Assembly: GCA_040222455.1 (NCBI GenBank)
Contig: JAVKDD010000011.1
Coordinates: 62,001 to 126,000 of the forward strand
DNA from: RHLJ01 sp040222455
Lineage (GTDB): Bacteria; Bacteroidota; Rhodothermia; Balneolales; Balneolaceae
DNA: 64,000 nucleotides
Direction: 5' to 3'
Made by a program: the position numbers and the translations under genes. The notes beneath the pieces are model-generated. The model did no database searches, had not been told where the DNA came from, and saw only the letters and a list, made by a program, of their open reading frames with translations. Positions within the stretch are counted from its first letter, which is position 1, and every line of letters starts with the position of its first letter. This document shows, one piece after another, positions 8,547 through 17,605 of this stretch.

Positions 8547-9890
8547 ATGAATAACAAGTATAACATAGTTTCACTTATTCGCAAAAAGCGAGAGGCAAAA
8601 AGTCTCACATCAGATGAAATAAAATACATCATCAAAGCTTACACCCATTCAGAAATTGAAGATTATCAGGTGAGTGCTTTCTTGATGGCTTCATTTTTAA
8701 ATGGTTTGAACACAGAAGAGTCTGCGGCATTGACTGAGTCGATGCTAAATTCAGGAATAGTAGTCGATCTTTCCTCTATTAAAGGGAAGAAAGTTGATAA
8801 ACATTCAACAGGAGGGGTAGGTGATAAACTCTCTTTGATTCTAGCTCCTGTTGTTGCAGCTGCTGGAGTTCCAGTTCCTATGATTTCAGGACGCGGATTA
8901 GGGCATACTGGAGGAACGCTAGATAAATTAGAATCTATTCCTGGTTTTTATACCGATATGAGTTTGGATAGATATATTGAGATTATTGCAAAACATGATC
9001 TGGTTCTCGCTGGACAAACCAAAGAAATTGCTCCTGCTGATAAGAAATTATATGCCTTAAGAGATGTTACTGCTACTGTGGAATCAATTCCTTTGATTGC
9101 AGGAAGTATCATGAGTAAGAAACTGGCAGAAGGAATTGATGCACTAGTTTTGGATGTGAAATATGGTTCCGGCGCTTTTATGAAGAATATAGATGATGCA
9201 ATTGAGTTAGCCGAAACATTAGTTGGTATTGGCGAACAATTCAATAAAAAAACGATTGCATATTTAAGCAATATGAACCAACCTCTTGGTCTTAATATTG
9301 GAAACTGGCTGGAAGTGGAAGAATGTGTTCATGCACTGCAAGGGAATGGACCTTCTGATATTATGCAGCTCTCAAACTTACTTTCGGGTACGATGATTTA
9401 TCTGGGAGATAAAGCTGAAAATGTAGAAGAAGGCATCAAAATAAGTGAAGAAGTAATTGAGAACGGTAAAGCTTTTCAAAAATGGATTGATATTGTTGAA
9501 GAGCAAGGTGGAGATTCTTCTGTAATTAAAGACACGACATTATATCCAAAAGCAACATATGAGTTTGAACTCCTTAGCAAGCAAGATGGATATATTACTT
9601 CTATGAATTCATTTGAAATCGGAATGGGTTCGTTAGAACTTGGTGCTGGAAGAAAGAGTATTACGGATATAATAGATCCGGAAGCAGGAATCGCCTTGAA
9701 AAAGAAAGTTGGAGACAAAATTTCAAAAGGTGAAACAATTATGACCGGATACACGAACAAGCCAACCATGATTGAAACTGTAACAGAGATTTTATATGGT
9801 GCAGTTGAAATCAAAAAAGAGCAACCGAAACCAGAACTTTTGGTTACACATATTTGCGACAGCCAAAGCACTAGGGCATTTGAGCTTTAG
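8547..9890 (+). CDS. Pyrimidine-nucleoside (thymidine) phosphorylase
   Basis: 447 residues from the ATG at 8547; an in-frame TTG 18 nt upstream is possible, but M-N-N-K-Y-N-I-V-S-L-I-R-K-K-R is the family-like N-terminus. The thymidine/pyrimidine phosphorylase signature is exact: S-G-R-G-L-G-H-T-G-G-T-L-D-K-L-E. The phosphate-binding K-H-S-T-G-G-V-G-D-K precedes it. The all-alpha N-terminal domain, central alpha/beta domain and C-terminal E-L-G-A-G-R domain are present at normal length. It reversibly phosphorolyses thymidine, deoxyuridine or uridine for salvage. DeoA versus Pdp specificity is not decided from sequence here. It stands alone before the pspA module. Confidence 0.93.
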   Translation: MNNKYNIVSLIRKKREAKSLTSDEIKYIIKAYTHSEIEDYQVSAFLMASFLNGLNTEESAALTESMLNSGIVVDLSSIKGKKVDKHSTGGVGDKLSLILAPVVAAAGVPVPMISGRGLGHTGGTLDKLESIPGFYTDMSLDRYIEIIAKHDLVLAGQTKEIAPADKKLYALRDVTATVESIPLIAGSIMSKKLAEGIDALVLDVKYGSGAFMKNIDDAIELAETLVGIGEQFNKKTIAYLSNMNQPLGLNIGNWLEVEECVHALQGNGPSDIMQLSNLLSGTMIYLGDKAENVEEGIKISEEVIENGKAFQKWIDIVEEQGGDSSVIKDTTLYPKATYEFELLSKQDGYITSMNSFEIGMGSLELGAGRKSITDIIDPEAGIALKKKVGDKISKGETIMTGYTNKPTMIETVTEILYGAVEIKKEQPKPELLVTHICDSQSTRAFEL

Positions 9891-9963
9891 CATATTAATT
9901 ATGATAATAATCAGTTAAATTAATTCCTGATATAAAAAGGGCATAAAAAATACGGTAACAACA

Positions 9964-10707
9964 ATGTTTAAAAGATTTATTCGCGCAATCAAATCCATGT
10001 TCGGTGGAGTCATAAGCTCCATGGAGAATCCAAAATTAATTTTAGAGCAGAATATCCGCGATTTGAATGATCAGATTCCGCAGATGAATGAGAATATCGC
10101 TACTGTAAAAGCGAATCTTATTATGCTTCAGAAAGAAGTAAAACGAAATGAAAAGCAGATTTCCGAACTTACTTCTAAAATTAAGTCAGCGATTAAAGCA
10201 AATAGAGATGATATAGCTGAGGGATATGCGCTTCAATTAGAAAAAGCAAAAGAAACGATCATACATTCCAGAGATCAATTACAATTTGCCGAACGTGCTT
10301 ATGAAAAAGCATTGAAAGTGAAAAAAGTGTTTATGCGTGAAAAAGACCGTAAGATTCAAGAAGCAAAAGAAGCTTTACGGGCAAGTGAACGAGCTGAATG
10401 GCAGTCTAAAATTGCAGATACACTCGAGCAGTTTGAAGTAGGAGGGATTGATCAAACTCATGATGAAATGATTTCTCGTATTAATGAAGAATCTGCAAAA
10501 AATGAAGCTCGTATGGAAATAGCACTTGATAGCATTGATACACAAACGATGGAAATCGAAGCTAATGCTGAGAAGATAAGAGCTCATGAACTGGTAGAAC
10601 AATTTAAGATGGAAATGGGCGAATCATCCGGTTCTATTTCTATTGATGAATCTACTTCTGAAGAAGAAGCTCCAACAAAATCAGTTGGCAGTAAAGAAAA
10701 AAGCTAA
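9964..10707 (+). CDS. pspA: PspA/IM30 family membrane-stress protein
   Basis: 247 residues, almost entirely helical coiled coil, starting M-F-K-R-F-I-R-A-I-K-S-M-F-G-G, which is a typical amphipathic membrane-binding helix of PspA/Vipp1. The next block, M-E-N-P-K-L-I-L-E-Q-N-I-R-D-L, is the family hallmark. PspA assembles into ESCRT-III-like oligomers that stabilise a damaged inner membrane. The C-terminal 25 residues are acidic and Ser-rich. It heads a tightly spaced set with two further coiled-coil genes (12 nt to the next start; the third overlaps the second's stop). No pspF/pspBC homologue is nearby, so regulation differs from the E. coli system. Confidence 0.9.
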   Translation: MFKRFIRAIKSMFGGVISSMENPKLILEQNIRDLNDQIPQMNENIATVKANLIMLQKEVKRNEKQISELTSKIKSAIKANRDDIAEGYALQLEKAKETIIHSRDQLQFAERAYEKALKVKKVFMREKDRKIQEAKEALRASERAEWQSKIADTLEQFEVGGIDQTHDEMISRINEESAKNEARMEIALDSIDTQTMEIEANAEKIRAHELVEQFKMEMGESSGSISIDESTSEEEAPTKSVGSKEKS

Positions 10708-10719
10708 CAGGTTTCAATC

Positions 10720-11184
10720 ATGAGCTCTAATAGTGAACAAGAACGTGAACGTCTGAAAGAAGAATACAAGGATCACTACCGACGTATTAAAGAGGCAAAA
10801 GAACGTTTAAAGCAAACCGAACAGAAAGGTAAGATTGCTCAGGCATTAAATAACATGAATGCTGATAATTTACTTGAATCGGTAGATGAGTTTCTTGGTA
10901 AGGTAAAAGATAAAGTAAATTTTGCTGAAGCTAGATTGGATGTTGCAATGGAAAGTTTAGATGAAGATGATCCTTCCACAACCTCTGGCAAGCTAAAGCA
11001 GGAAGAGCTTGATGCAGAACTAAAGAAGAAAAAAGCAAAAGAAACCCTGCAACAAGTTAAAGCTGAAATGGGTATGCTTTATTCTGAAATTGAAAAACAT
11101 GCAGAAGAAATTCATGCAGAAAAAACTATAGGTACGAAAAAAGAAGAAGCTTCCCCAAAAAAGGATTCTACTACTAAGAGTTAA
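10720..11184 (+). CDS. Coiled-coil protein of the pspA module, unknown function
   Basis: 154 residues, highly charged and helical (runs of K/E from residue 5 to 50 and 95 to 130), with no signal peptide or membrane segment. Its middle (L-L-E-S-V-D-E-F-L-G-K-V-K-D-K-V-N-F-A-E-A-R-L-D) resembles the tail half of PspA-like proteins (E-A-R-M-E-I-A-L-D-S in the neighbour), so it may be a truncated paralogue or partner subunit. It sits 12 nt after pspA and overlaps the next gene by one base pair group (TAATG). A soluble cytoplasmic partner of PspA is the simplest reading; this is inference from position and composition. Confidence 0.72.
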   Translation: MSSNSEQERERLKEEYKDHYRRIKEAKERLKQTEQKGKIAQALNNMNADNLLESVDEFLGKVKDKVNFAEARLDVAMESLDEDDPSTTSGKLKQEELDAELKKKKAKETLQQVKAEMGMLYSEIEKHAEEIHAEKTIGTKKEEASPKKDSTTKS

Positions 11185-12074
11185 TGTCTACAGACGAACT
11201 AAATATAAATTATACCCGTGAAGCTTTCCTGAACCCAATTAATTTAGGAGTTTTATTGGCTTCAACATTAGGAGCATTATTTTTTAGCAACTTAAGTGTT
11301 GATATTTCTAATGTACTTCTAACTACCGTTTTTGGGATGGAATTAATGTATCTGGGTGTAGTACCAAAACTTCCTCGATTTCGTAAGAAAGCAGAACTTA
11401 AGAAAATTAAAGAACGTCATGCCTCTAGTAATGAAAAAGAATTATTCCAATCGCTAGATTCAGCAAGCCAAAAAAGATTTTTAGTACTTAAACATCTCGC
11501 TAAGTTAGTGCAGGAGAACTTTGAAAAACTTCCATATAGTTCACAAGGGTTACTGGATAACATAGGTAAAAAAATTGATGAGCTTTTAGGCAACTATCTA
11601 ACCTTATTAGATTTAATAAAAAGATATGAGATTTATTTAAATACTTCTTTAGAGACAAATCTAAAAGAAGAAGTGGTTCGACAAATTGAAGAAATAAAAT
11701 CTATTGAGTCTGAAAAATTAAAGCGAACAAAATCAAGACGAGTGGCGATAATGCAGAAACGTCTACAAAAGTTTAAAATCGCCAAAGAAAAGTATTTAGT
11801 TTGTGAAACACATCTTGAAACCATAGAAGATGCCGTTCGATATATTTACGAGCAGTCGATGACCATGAGCAACCCTGAGGAGATTGGTTTTCAATTGGAT
11901 AATTTACTTACCGAAGTTGATGAAACTTCACAACTTATCGACGATTTGGATCAAGATATCTTACCTGAATACACCACTGAATGGGAAACTGAACTCGATT
12001 TCGATTCTATTTTGGATGAACTTTCTGATGATGTAACTTCAGAAACCAAATCTAAAAAAAGAGTTCAGGAATAA
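11184..12074 (+). CDS. Membrane-anchored coiled-coil protein of the pspA module
   Basis: 296 residues. Two hydrophobic segments lie near the N-terminus (about 20-37 and 40-60), followed by a long charged helical region to residue 260 and an acidic tail. The start ATG overlaps the previous gene's TAA (TAATG), implying translational coupling. I do not recognise a named family. The topology suggests an inner-membrane anchor presenting a cytoplasmic coiled coil, which would suit recruitment of PspA to the membrane, as PspB/PspC do in enterobacteria. That role is inferred only from gene order and topology. Confidence 0.72.
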   Translation: MSTDELNINYTREAFLNPINLGVLLASTLGALFFSNLSVDISNVLLTTVFGMELMYLGVVPKLPRFRKKAELKKIKERHASSNEKELFQSLDSASQKRFLVLKHLAKLVQENFEKLPYSSQGLLDNIGKKIDELLGNYLTLLDLIKRYEIYLNTSLETNLKEEVVRQIEEIKSIESEKLKRTKSRRVAIMQKRLQKFKIAKEKYLVCETHLETIEDAVRYIYEQSMTMSNPEEIGFQLDNLLTEVDETSQLIDDLDQDILPEYTTEWETELDFDSILDELSDDVTSETKSKKRVQE

Positions 12075-12076
12075 GA

Positions 12077-12856
12077 ATGAGTACAACTTTTGAAACATTG
12101 ATTCTGGAAATAGATGATTCCGGAATTGGAACGCTCACCATCAATCGTCCAAAACAGTTAAACGCTCTTAACAATCAGGTTTTCATAGAACTTAGTTCAG
12201 CACTTAATGAAATTGAAAAGAGTAAAAAGATCAACTCTCTAATTATTACTGGTTCAGGAGAAAAGGCTTTTGTTGCTGGTGCTGATATTAAAGAGTTTGC
12301 AGATTTTAATTCAGATGAAGCCACTAAGTTATCCCTTAGAGGTCAAAAAGTATTTCAAAGAATTGAAAATCTTACAATTCCTGTAATTGCAGCCATAAAT
12401 GGATACGCACTTGGAGGAGGGTTCGAACTCGCTCTTTCGTGCCATCTTCGTATCGGATCTAAAAGCACGGTAGTTGGATTACCTGAAGTAAGTTTAGGTC
12501 TAATCCCAGGCTATGGTGGAACTCAAAGACTCACTCAGTTAGTAGGTAAGGCAAAAGCATTAGAATTAATTATGTCTGGTAGATTTGCCAAAGCTGAAGA
12601 AGCACTACAATTAGGACTTTTAAATGCTATTGCGGAAACTGATGTAATTGACGAAGCAAAAAAAATACTCTCTAATATTACAAAGCAAGCACCACTAGCC
12701 ATAAAAAATGCTATATTAGCAACGAAAGAAGCAGGCAGAGATTCAGGATATAACACTGAGGCAAATCTTTTTGGAGATTTATTCGCAACTGCTGATTTTA
12801 AGGAAGGAACTTCAGCTTTCATTGAAAAAAGAAAGCCGAATTTCTCCGGTAAATAA
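12077..12856 (+). CDS. Enoyl-CoA hydratase/isomerase family protein (crotonase)
   Basis: 259 residues, full crotonase length. The oxyanion-hole block A-F-V-A-G-A-D-I-K-E-F and the second block N-G-Y-A-L-G-G-G-F-E-L-A are present. Both catalytic glutamates of true hydratases are visible: one in G-G-G-F-E-L-A and one in L-P-E-V-S-L-G-L-I-P-G. Predicted reaction: hydration of 2-trans-enoyl-CoA in beta-oxidation or a related pathway. It begins 2 nt after the stop of the pspA-module membrane gene and is probably co-transcribed, although no functional link is obvious. Exact chain-length or substrate preference cannot be told. Confidence 0.88.
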   Translation: MSTTFETLILEIDDSGIGTLTINRPKQLNALNNQVFIELSSALNEIEKSKKINSLIITGSGEKAFVAGADIKEFADFNSDEATKLSLRGQKVFQRIENLTIPVIAAINGYALGGGFELALSCHLRIGSKSTVVGLPEVSLGLIPGYGGTQRLTQLVGKAKALELIMSGRFAKAEEALQLGLLNAIAETDVIDEAKKILSNITKQAPLAIKNAILATKEAGRDSGYNTEANLFGDLFATADFKEGTSAFIEKRKPNFSGK

Positions 12857-12934
12857 GAACTAACATTGATTGAATGAGCGACGAGCCTCCATCGGGTAGC
12901 ACATCTATAAATAAAATTAAAGGAGCCAATTAAT

Positions 12935-14209
12935 ATGGAATGGCTCCTAATAGCTACAACCATCGTATTAAGTGGTTTTTTTTCAGGGTCGGAGATTGCT
13001 TTTGTAACAGCGAATAAGCTAAAACTTGAAGTTGCTTCCAGAAAGAATAGTGTTATCGCTAATTCTCTTGAGTTTTTTAAAAGTAATCCAGAAACATTTT
13101 TAACGACCACACTTGTTGGAAATAATATCGTAAACGTTCTTTATGCTACGTTTATGGCTATTTTTTTAGTTTCACCAATTACAGAATATTCGGAATTATG
13201 GCTTAGCCATACTCCTACAGAAGTACAAATACTAATCGTTCAAACGATTATAGCTTCTGTGTTGATAATGATTTTTGGTGAAATTCTACCTAAAGCAATT
13301 TTTAGAGCACAGGCAGATGTAATGGTAAATATCATTGCTATTCCACTTCGGGTTTGTTATTTCGCGCTTCGTCCACTTATAGCAATTGCTACTAGTTCCT
13401 CAAACATTCTTATAAAATGGCTGGTACCTGATGCAGAACAAGTAGTTTCTCTATATCGCAGGCAGGATGTAGAACTCATTTTTAAAGAATTGCGAGAAAG
13501 CGGTGGAAGTGAGGATATTGATCAGGATGATTCCGAGATTTTACATAATGTGCTTGAGCTTTCAACCAAGCGCGTTAAAGATTCAATGATTCCACGTATT
13601 GAAATCGAAGCAGTAGATAAAAAAACATCTTTAGATGAAATTCTGCACTTATTTATAAATTCTGGACATTCTAAACTTCCAGTATTTCAGGATTCTATCG
13701 ACGATGTAATTGGTGTTGTATTTGCATACGACCTCTTTAATAAACCCAAAACTTTGAACGAGATTATTCGTCCGGTTAAGCTAGTTCCATATAGTAAAAA
13801 GTCAAAAGATCTACTTACTGAGTTTAGGCAATCTAATATGTCGGTAGCAATTGTCTTAGACGAATATGGTGGGACGGCTGGTATGGTAACTATCGAAGAT
13901 TTGCTTGAAGAAGTAGTTGGTGATATTCAAGACGAACATGATGTTGATGACGAAATAATGAAAAGATTTTCCCCAAATACATTTGTTGTTTCGGGGAATG
14001 TTGAGATTGGTGAATTAGTAGCAAAATTTGAAGAAATTAAGCTACCAGTGGAACCTTCGGAATATGATACCGTAGCGGGCTATATTATAAATCATTTGGG
14101 GCGCATTCCTACAGTGAACGAAGAGGTACTTATTGAAGATAAAAAGTTCATAATAAGTAAGGCGACTCAAAGCAGAATTGAAACTGTGAAGCTCATTTTA
14201 ATCGAGTAA
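12935..14209 (+). CDS. CNNM/CorC-type transporter-associated protein (hemolysin family)
   Basis: 424 residues: an N-terminal DUF21/CNNM membrane domain with about four hydrophobic helices (residues 1-190; G-F-F-S-G-S-E-I-A near the start and F-G-E-I-L-P-K in the third segment), tandem CBS domains (about 210-330; S-M-I-P-R, then V-L-D-E-Y-G-G-T-A-G-M-V-T) and a C-terminal CorC/HlyC domain (about 345-420). The family handles Mg2+/Co2+ efflux or homeostasis. The start is supported by a good aggag at 12921-12925, 9 nt before the ATG. A terminator follows at 14227. Many family members carry the misleading name hemolysin; no toxin function is implied. Confidence 0.88.
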   Translation: MEWLLIATTIVLSGFFSGSEIAFVTANKLKLEVASRKNSVIANSLEFFKSNPETFLTTTLVGNNIVNVLYATFMAIFLVSPITEYSELWLSHTPTEVQILIVQTIIASVLIMIFGEILPKAIFRAQADVMVNIIAIPLRVCYFALRPLIAIATSSSNILIKWLVPDAEQVVSLYRRQDVELIFKELRESGGSEDIDQDDSEILHNVLELSTKRVKDSMIPRIEIEAVDKKTSLDEILHLFINSGHSKLPVFQDSIDDVIGVVFAYDLFNKPKTLNEIIRPVKLVPYSKKSKDLLTEFRQSNMSVAIVLDEYGGTAGMVTIEDLLEEVVGDIQDEHDVDDEIMKRFSPNTFVVSGNVEIGELVAKFEEIKLPVEPSEYDTVAGYIINHLGRIPTVNEEVLIEDKKFIISKATQSRIETVKLILIE

Positions 14210-14226
14210 TAAAGTTACAAAGTGGC

Positions 14227-14247
14227 AAAGGCAGTGTGCCTTTTTTA
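14227..14247 (+). terminator. Rho-independent terminator after the CNNM/CorC gene
   Basis: aaaggca (14227-14233) pairs with tgccttt (14237-14243) across a 3-nt loop and runs into T's (14241-14246), 17 nt after the CNNM/CorC stop. Confidence 0.8.
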
Positions 14248-14288
14248 CTTTATACTTTTAATCTCTGAACCTGTGTAACTCAATAGAA

Positions 14289-16001
14289 ATGTTTGACAAC
14301 TATCCAGCTTGGTCGCAAGATTTTGCACGAAAGTATTTAAGCCGAACCATAAACACGTTTATGTTACATGGGAATGTGCATGATTTAGTTCCTCTAAAAA
14401 ATGAAGGAGGCACTGAATTTCACAGACTAAAAAGTTTTCTTTCGGACGAATTTTTTGGCGCCCGCGATTTTGTAATTTTTTATGATCGGGCTTCTGGAAT
14501 TTATTTTAGAGACAAGGACTCTCAAGCAGATTTTAATCAAGCCATAGCTGGAAGAGACAGTTTAATAGGTACCGATTTTGCTAATAAAATGCCGAAAGAT
14601 CCTGTTCGCGTATTTTCTCTACTTGAGCAATATTTCAGACTACGTTTAGATCAAAAGAAAAGTGTAGCCTTGATTGTTGATTATGCTGAAACCATTATAC
14701 CAATGAGCGACACGGGCTCTACAGGAAATGAAGACCGAACTTCACTGGTATACCTATCGAGATGGGCACACGATCCCATGTTTCTGGCATCAGATTTCAC
14801 TACGGTTTTGATTACTGAAAATCTACCTGATCTGAATAAAACACTAATTCAAAATCCGTATACAACGGAAATTAAAATCACGATTCCGGGAGAAAAAGAG
14901 CGCTTAGATTTTGTGAAGTTTGAGACCAAAAATGATGATTTCAAAGCGATATCATCAGTTAAACCTGAAATCATAGCACAGCAAACAGCTGGTTTGAATT
15001 ATGTGAATATCCGAAGTGTACTTTCAAATGCTCGTGAAAATAAAGAGCAAATAACATTCGATAGCCTTTCACGAAATAAAAAAGAACTAATTGAAGCCGA
15101 AGCCTATGGACTGCTTGAGTTTGTTGAAAACCCATATTCACTAGATAATGTAGCTGGGCATAAATATGTTAAAGTGCATCTTCGGCAAGCGGTAAAAGCT
15201 TTAAAAGAGGGTCGCCAAGATGTGATGCCAATGGGATATTTAGTTTGCGGACCTGTTGGAACTGGAAAGACATTTTTAGTTACCTGTTTTGCAAGCGAAG
15301 TTGGAGTTCCAATGGTAAAACTAAAAAACTTCCGTAGCCAATGGCAGGGAGTTACAGAAGGGAATCTTGAAAAGATACTTTCATTATTGAAGGCGATGTC
15401 TCCTGTTGCGGTTATGATTGATGAAGCCGATGCTTATTTAGGTGATCGTAGCTCAAGTGGAGACAGTGGAGTTTCGAGTAGAGTTTTTTCACAGATTGCT
15501 ACGTTCATGAGTGATACCGAGAATCGAGGTAAGATTATTTGGTTTTTGATGACCGCTAGACCAGATTTAATGCCCATCGATTTAAAAAGACAAGGTAGAG
15601 CAGAAGAACATTTAGCATTATTTCCACCACATACCAATGAAGAACGTGTTGAGCTATTTGAAGCAATGCGGAAGAAAACAGGGCTAAAACAAACCGAAGA
15701 TTATATACCGGCCATTATTGAAGAAGGTTTTAAAACGTTCTCCGGTGCAGATATGGAAGCTGCTTTAACTCGTGCGAAATTTAGAGCAGCGGCAGCAGGG
15801 GAGAAAAAAGTATCTCCTGAAATACTTGATTTAGCTTTGAATGATTTCATTCCACCAACCTACCCTGAAGAAGTGGAACTTCAGACACTAAATGCAGTTT
15901 TGGAATGTACTTCGAAAGAATTACTCCCAGAGCGCTACCGTGAAATGGATCGAAATGAATTAATGTCTAAAATCGATGAATTGAAGTTTAGGGTGGGATA
16001 A
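14289..16001 (+). CDS. AAA+ ATPase with unusual N-terminal domain
   Basis: 570 residues. The N-terminal half (1-280) starts M-F-D-N-Y-P-A-W-S-Q-D-F-A-R-K-Y and lacks a recognisable enzyme motif, though its V-A-L-I-V-D-Y-A-E-T segment resembles a degenerate ATPase core. The C-terminal half has a classical AAA module: Walker A GPVGTGKT near residue 320, Walker B A-V-M-I-D-E-A-D-A-Y near 377, and a D-L-K-R-Q-G-R-A-E-E arginine-finger-like stretch near 438. This arrangement suggests two tandem ATPase lobes with only the second active, as in some Cdc48/ClpX-like remodellers. No protease, membrane or DNA-binding segment is seen. It stands alone between a terminator and a convergent small gene. Function unknown. 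Confidence 0.85.
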   Translation: MFDNYPAWSQDFARKYLSRTINTFMLHGNVHDLVPLKNEGGTEFHRLKSFLSDEFFGARDFVIFYDRASGIYFRDKDSQADFNQAIAGRDSLIGTDFANKMPKDPVRVFSLLEQYFRLRLDQKKSVALIVDYAETIIPMSDTGSTGNEDRTSLVYLSRWAHDPMFLASDFTTVLITENLPDLNKTLIQNPYTTEIKITIPGEKERLDFVKFETKNDDFKAISSVKPEIIAQQTAGLNYVNIRSVLSNARENKEQITFDSLSRNKKELIEAEAYGLLEFVENPYSLDNVAGHKYVKVHLRQAVKALKEGRQDVMPMGYLVCGPVGTGKTFLVTCFASEVGVPMVKLKNFRSQWQGVTEGNLEKILSLLKAMSPVAVMIDEADAYLGDRSSSGDSGVSSRVFSQIATFMSDTENRGKIIWFLMTARPDLMPIDLKRQGRAEEHLALFPPHTNEERVELFEAMRKKTGLKQTEDYIPAIIEEGFKTFSGADMEAALTRAKFRAAAAGEKKVSPEILDLALNDFIPPTYPEEVELQTLNAVLECTSKELLPERYREMDRNELMSKIDELKFRVG

Positions 16002-16013
16002 AGTACCTAAACT

Positions 16014-16181
16014 TTATTTTTGCAAAGACTCAATTTGTTTTAAAACCTCGTTCGCTTCCTGAGCTTTTTGATCACTTTGAGTTCTATTAGAAGTAGATAG
16101 ACGAAAAGACTCTTCCATTAATTTTTGGTATTTCTCGTTTAGCTTATCTATTTCTGATTTCTTCTTGAATAGTCCGAACAT
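16014..16181 (-). CDS. Lacal_2735 family small protein
   Basis: A 55-residue gene on the reverse strand. The product begins MFGLFKKKSEIDKLNEKYQK and is helical and charged to the end (V-L-K-Q-I-E-S-L-Q-K). It matches my memory of the Lacal_2735 family of short Bacteroidota proteins (M-F-G-W-F-K-K-K-S-E-I-D-K-L...). The family has no known role. It converges on the AAA ATPase with 12 nt between stops. Confidence 0.8.
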   Translation of the reverse strand: MFGLFKKKSEIDKLNEKYQKLMEESFRLSTSNRTQSDQKAQEANEVLKQIESLQK

Positions 16182-16437
16182 TAGTTTTTTTTAGTTAAAG
16201 ATAATTTCATATTAGAATCTATATTTAAAGGTATTCGTTCGAATAAACTCATTAATTGCTATTTCAATGCTCGTTTTACTAATGTGAAATAACATCAATA
16301 ATAGATTCACGATAGAATCTACTAATACGTTATTTGCACGAATAGATTTAAAGTTTATTTCCTTCAAAATTGATCGTAAGGTTTGAGAAAGGTTCAAATT
16401 TCCCTACACTTAATGCGTAAAACAATTTATCGAAATA

Positions 16438-17199
16438 ATGAAAAAAATCGTTCTCCAAACCCTTCTAATTACTCTGTTGAGCTCTGCGGCAATAGTTGCC
16501 CAACCTCAATTTAAAGCTCTACTATTTACAAAAACCGCTGGATGGCATCATCAATCTATCAATGAAGGAGTGGATGCAATTCGTGAACTCGCAAAAAAGC
16601 ATCAATTTCAGGTCGACTGGGAAGAGATGGCTCAGCGAATCAACGATGAGAATCTAGAGCAATACGATGTAATTATCTTTTTGAGCACTACAGGGGATAT
16701 TTTAAATGAAAAACAACAAGCTGCAATGGAGCGGTTTATTCAAAGTGGGAAAGGATTTGTTGGTATTCACGCTGCTTCAGATACCGAATATAACTGGGTA
16801 TGGTATACTCAACTGGTAGGAAGAATGTTCGCTCATCATCCTGCAAATCAAACTACAAGAGTTACCGTTGTTGACCACACCTTTCCGGGTTTAGAACGAG
16901 TACCTGAATCTTATTTATGGACTGATGAGTGGTACGCATTCGGCGAGGAGAAAATAGACGGATTGAATTATTTACTTACCATAGATGAAAGTATGTATAA
17001 TATTCAACCTCATTGGGATAATAATAAAAAAGAAGGAATGGGAGATTTTCATCCTATAGCTTGGTATCAAGAGTTTGATGGCGGTAGATCTTATTATAAT
17101 GCTATGGGGCATATGCCTGAGACATTCTCTGATAACATGTTTAAAGAAATGCTTTATGGTGGCATTTATTGGGCGGCTACTGGGAAAGGATTTAAGTAG
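16438..17199 (+). CDS. Secreted ThuA-like domain protein
   Basis: 253 residues. The signal peptide ends near A-I-V-A-Q (about residue 21). The remainder is a ThuA domain: a glutamine-amidotransferase-like alpha/beta fold with A-L-L-F-T-K-T-A-G-W-H-H at 28-39, the G-F-V-G-I-H-A-A-S-D-T block in the middle and H-P-I-A-W-Y-Q-E-F near the end. ThuA was named for trehalose utilisation in rhizobia; many Bacteroidota carry exported ThuA proteins with probable roles in polysaccharide degradation, but the reaction is not established. It ends 8 nt inside the convergent membrane gene. Confidence 0.88.
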   Translation: MKKIVLQTLLITLLSSAAIVAQPQFKALLFTKTAGWHHQSINEGVDAIRELAKKHQFQVDWEEMAQRINDENLEQYDVIIFLSTTGDILNEKQQAAMERFIQSGKGFVGIHAASDTEYNWVWYTQLVGRMFAHHPANQTTRVTVVDHTFPGLERVPESYLWTDEWYAFGEEKIDGLNYLLTIDESMYNIQPHWDNNKKEGMGDFHPIAWYQEFDGGRSYYNAMGHMPETFSDNMFKEMLYGGIYWAATGKGFK

Positions 17200-17605
17200 C
17201 TGGGTCTGTGGATTCTGAATTGGAATTTCCGAAGAGTTTATAGAAGGTAAAACCCCCGATTAATACACTAAAATCAATTATCATTCGATTAATCATTCTG
17301 GCAAGACTGAAACTACTATTCGAAAAAAAAGCGATGTGATCCATTACTAAAAGTGTAACAACAACAAAAAGTAAAATACGAAGTTGGCGTTGTTTACTAA
17401 TTGACACGATTAGTATTCCGGTTACCAATCCGGTAAATAAGCTAATTAAATACCCAGTATTAGTGGTAGTGAAAAAGTCATAAAGCCCAAGCAAATAAGC
17501 CAGGCGAACAAACCCGTCAGAAAGGACATAAGCCCCGATCATTCCAGCTAAAAAACCTAGTCCCATTCGTGATTTAGTTTTAGCTTTTTCTCCGTTATTG
17601 GTCAT
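17192..17605 (-). CDS. Small integral membrane protein, unknown function
   Basis: 137 residues with four predicted hydrophobic segments (about 16-40, 47-66, 74-92 and 107-125) and charged ends, so probably a four-helix inner-membrane protein. Its 3' end overlaps the convergent ThuA-like gene by 8 nt. Its ATG overlaps the TGA of the upstream gamma-glutamylcyclotransferase-like gene (ATGA), which implies co-translation. I recognise no family. Function is unknown. Confidence 0.65.
   Translation of the reverse strand: MTNNGEKAKTKSRMGLGFLAGMIGAYVLSDGFVRLAYLLGLYDFFTTTNTGYLISLFTGLVTGILIVSISKQRQLRILLFVVVTLLVMDHIAFFSNSSFSLARMINRMIIDFSVLIGGFTFYKLFGNSNSESTDPAT

Noticed and set aside
16212..16397. A 61-codon reverse-strand frame between the Lacal_2735-type gene and the ThuA-like gene
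   Set aside because: No recognisable family and no ribosome site, and the region is simple AT-rich sequence. It is probably not expressed.
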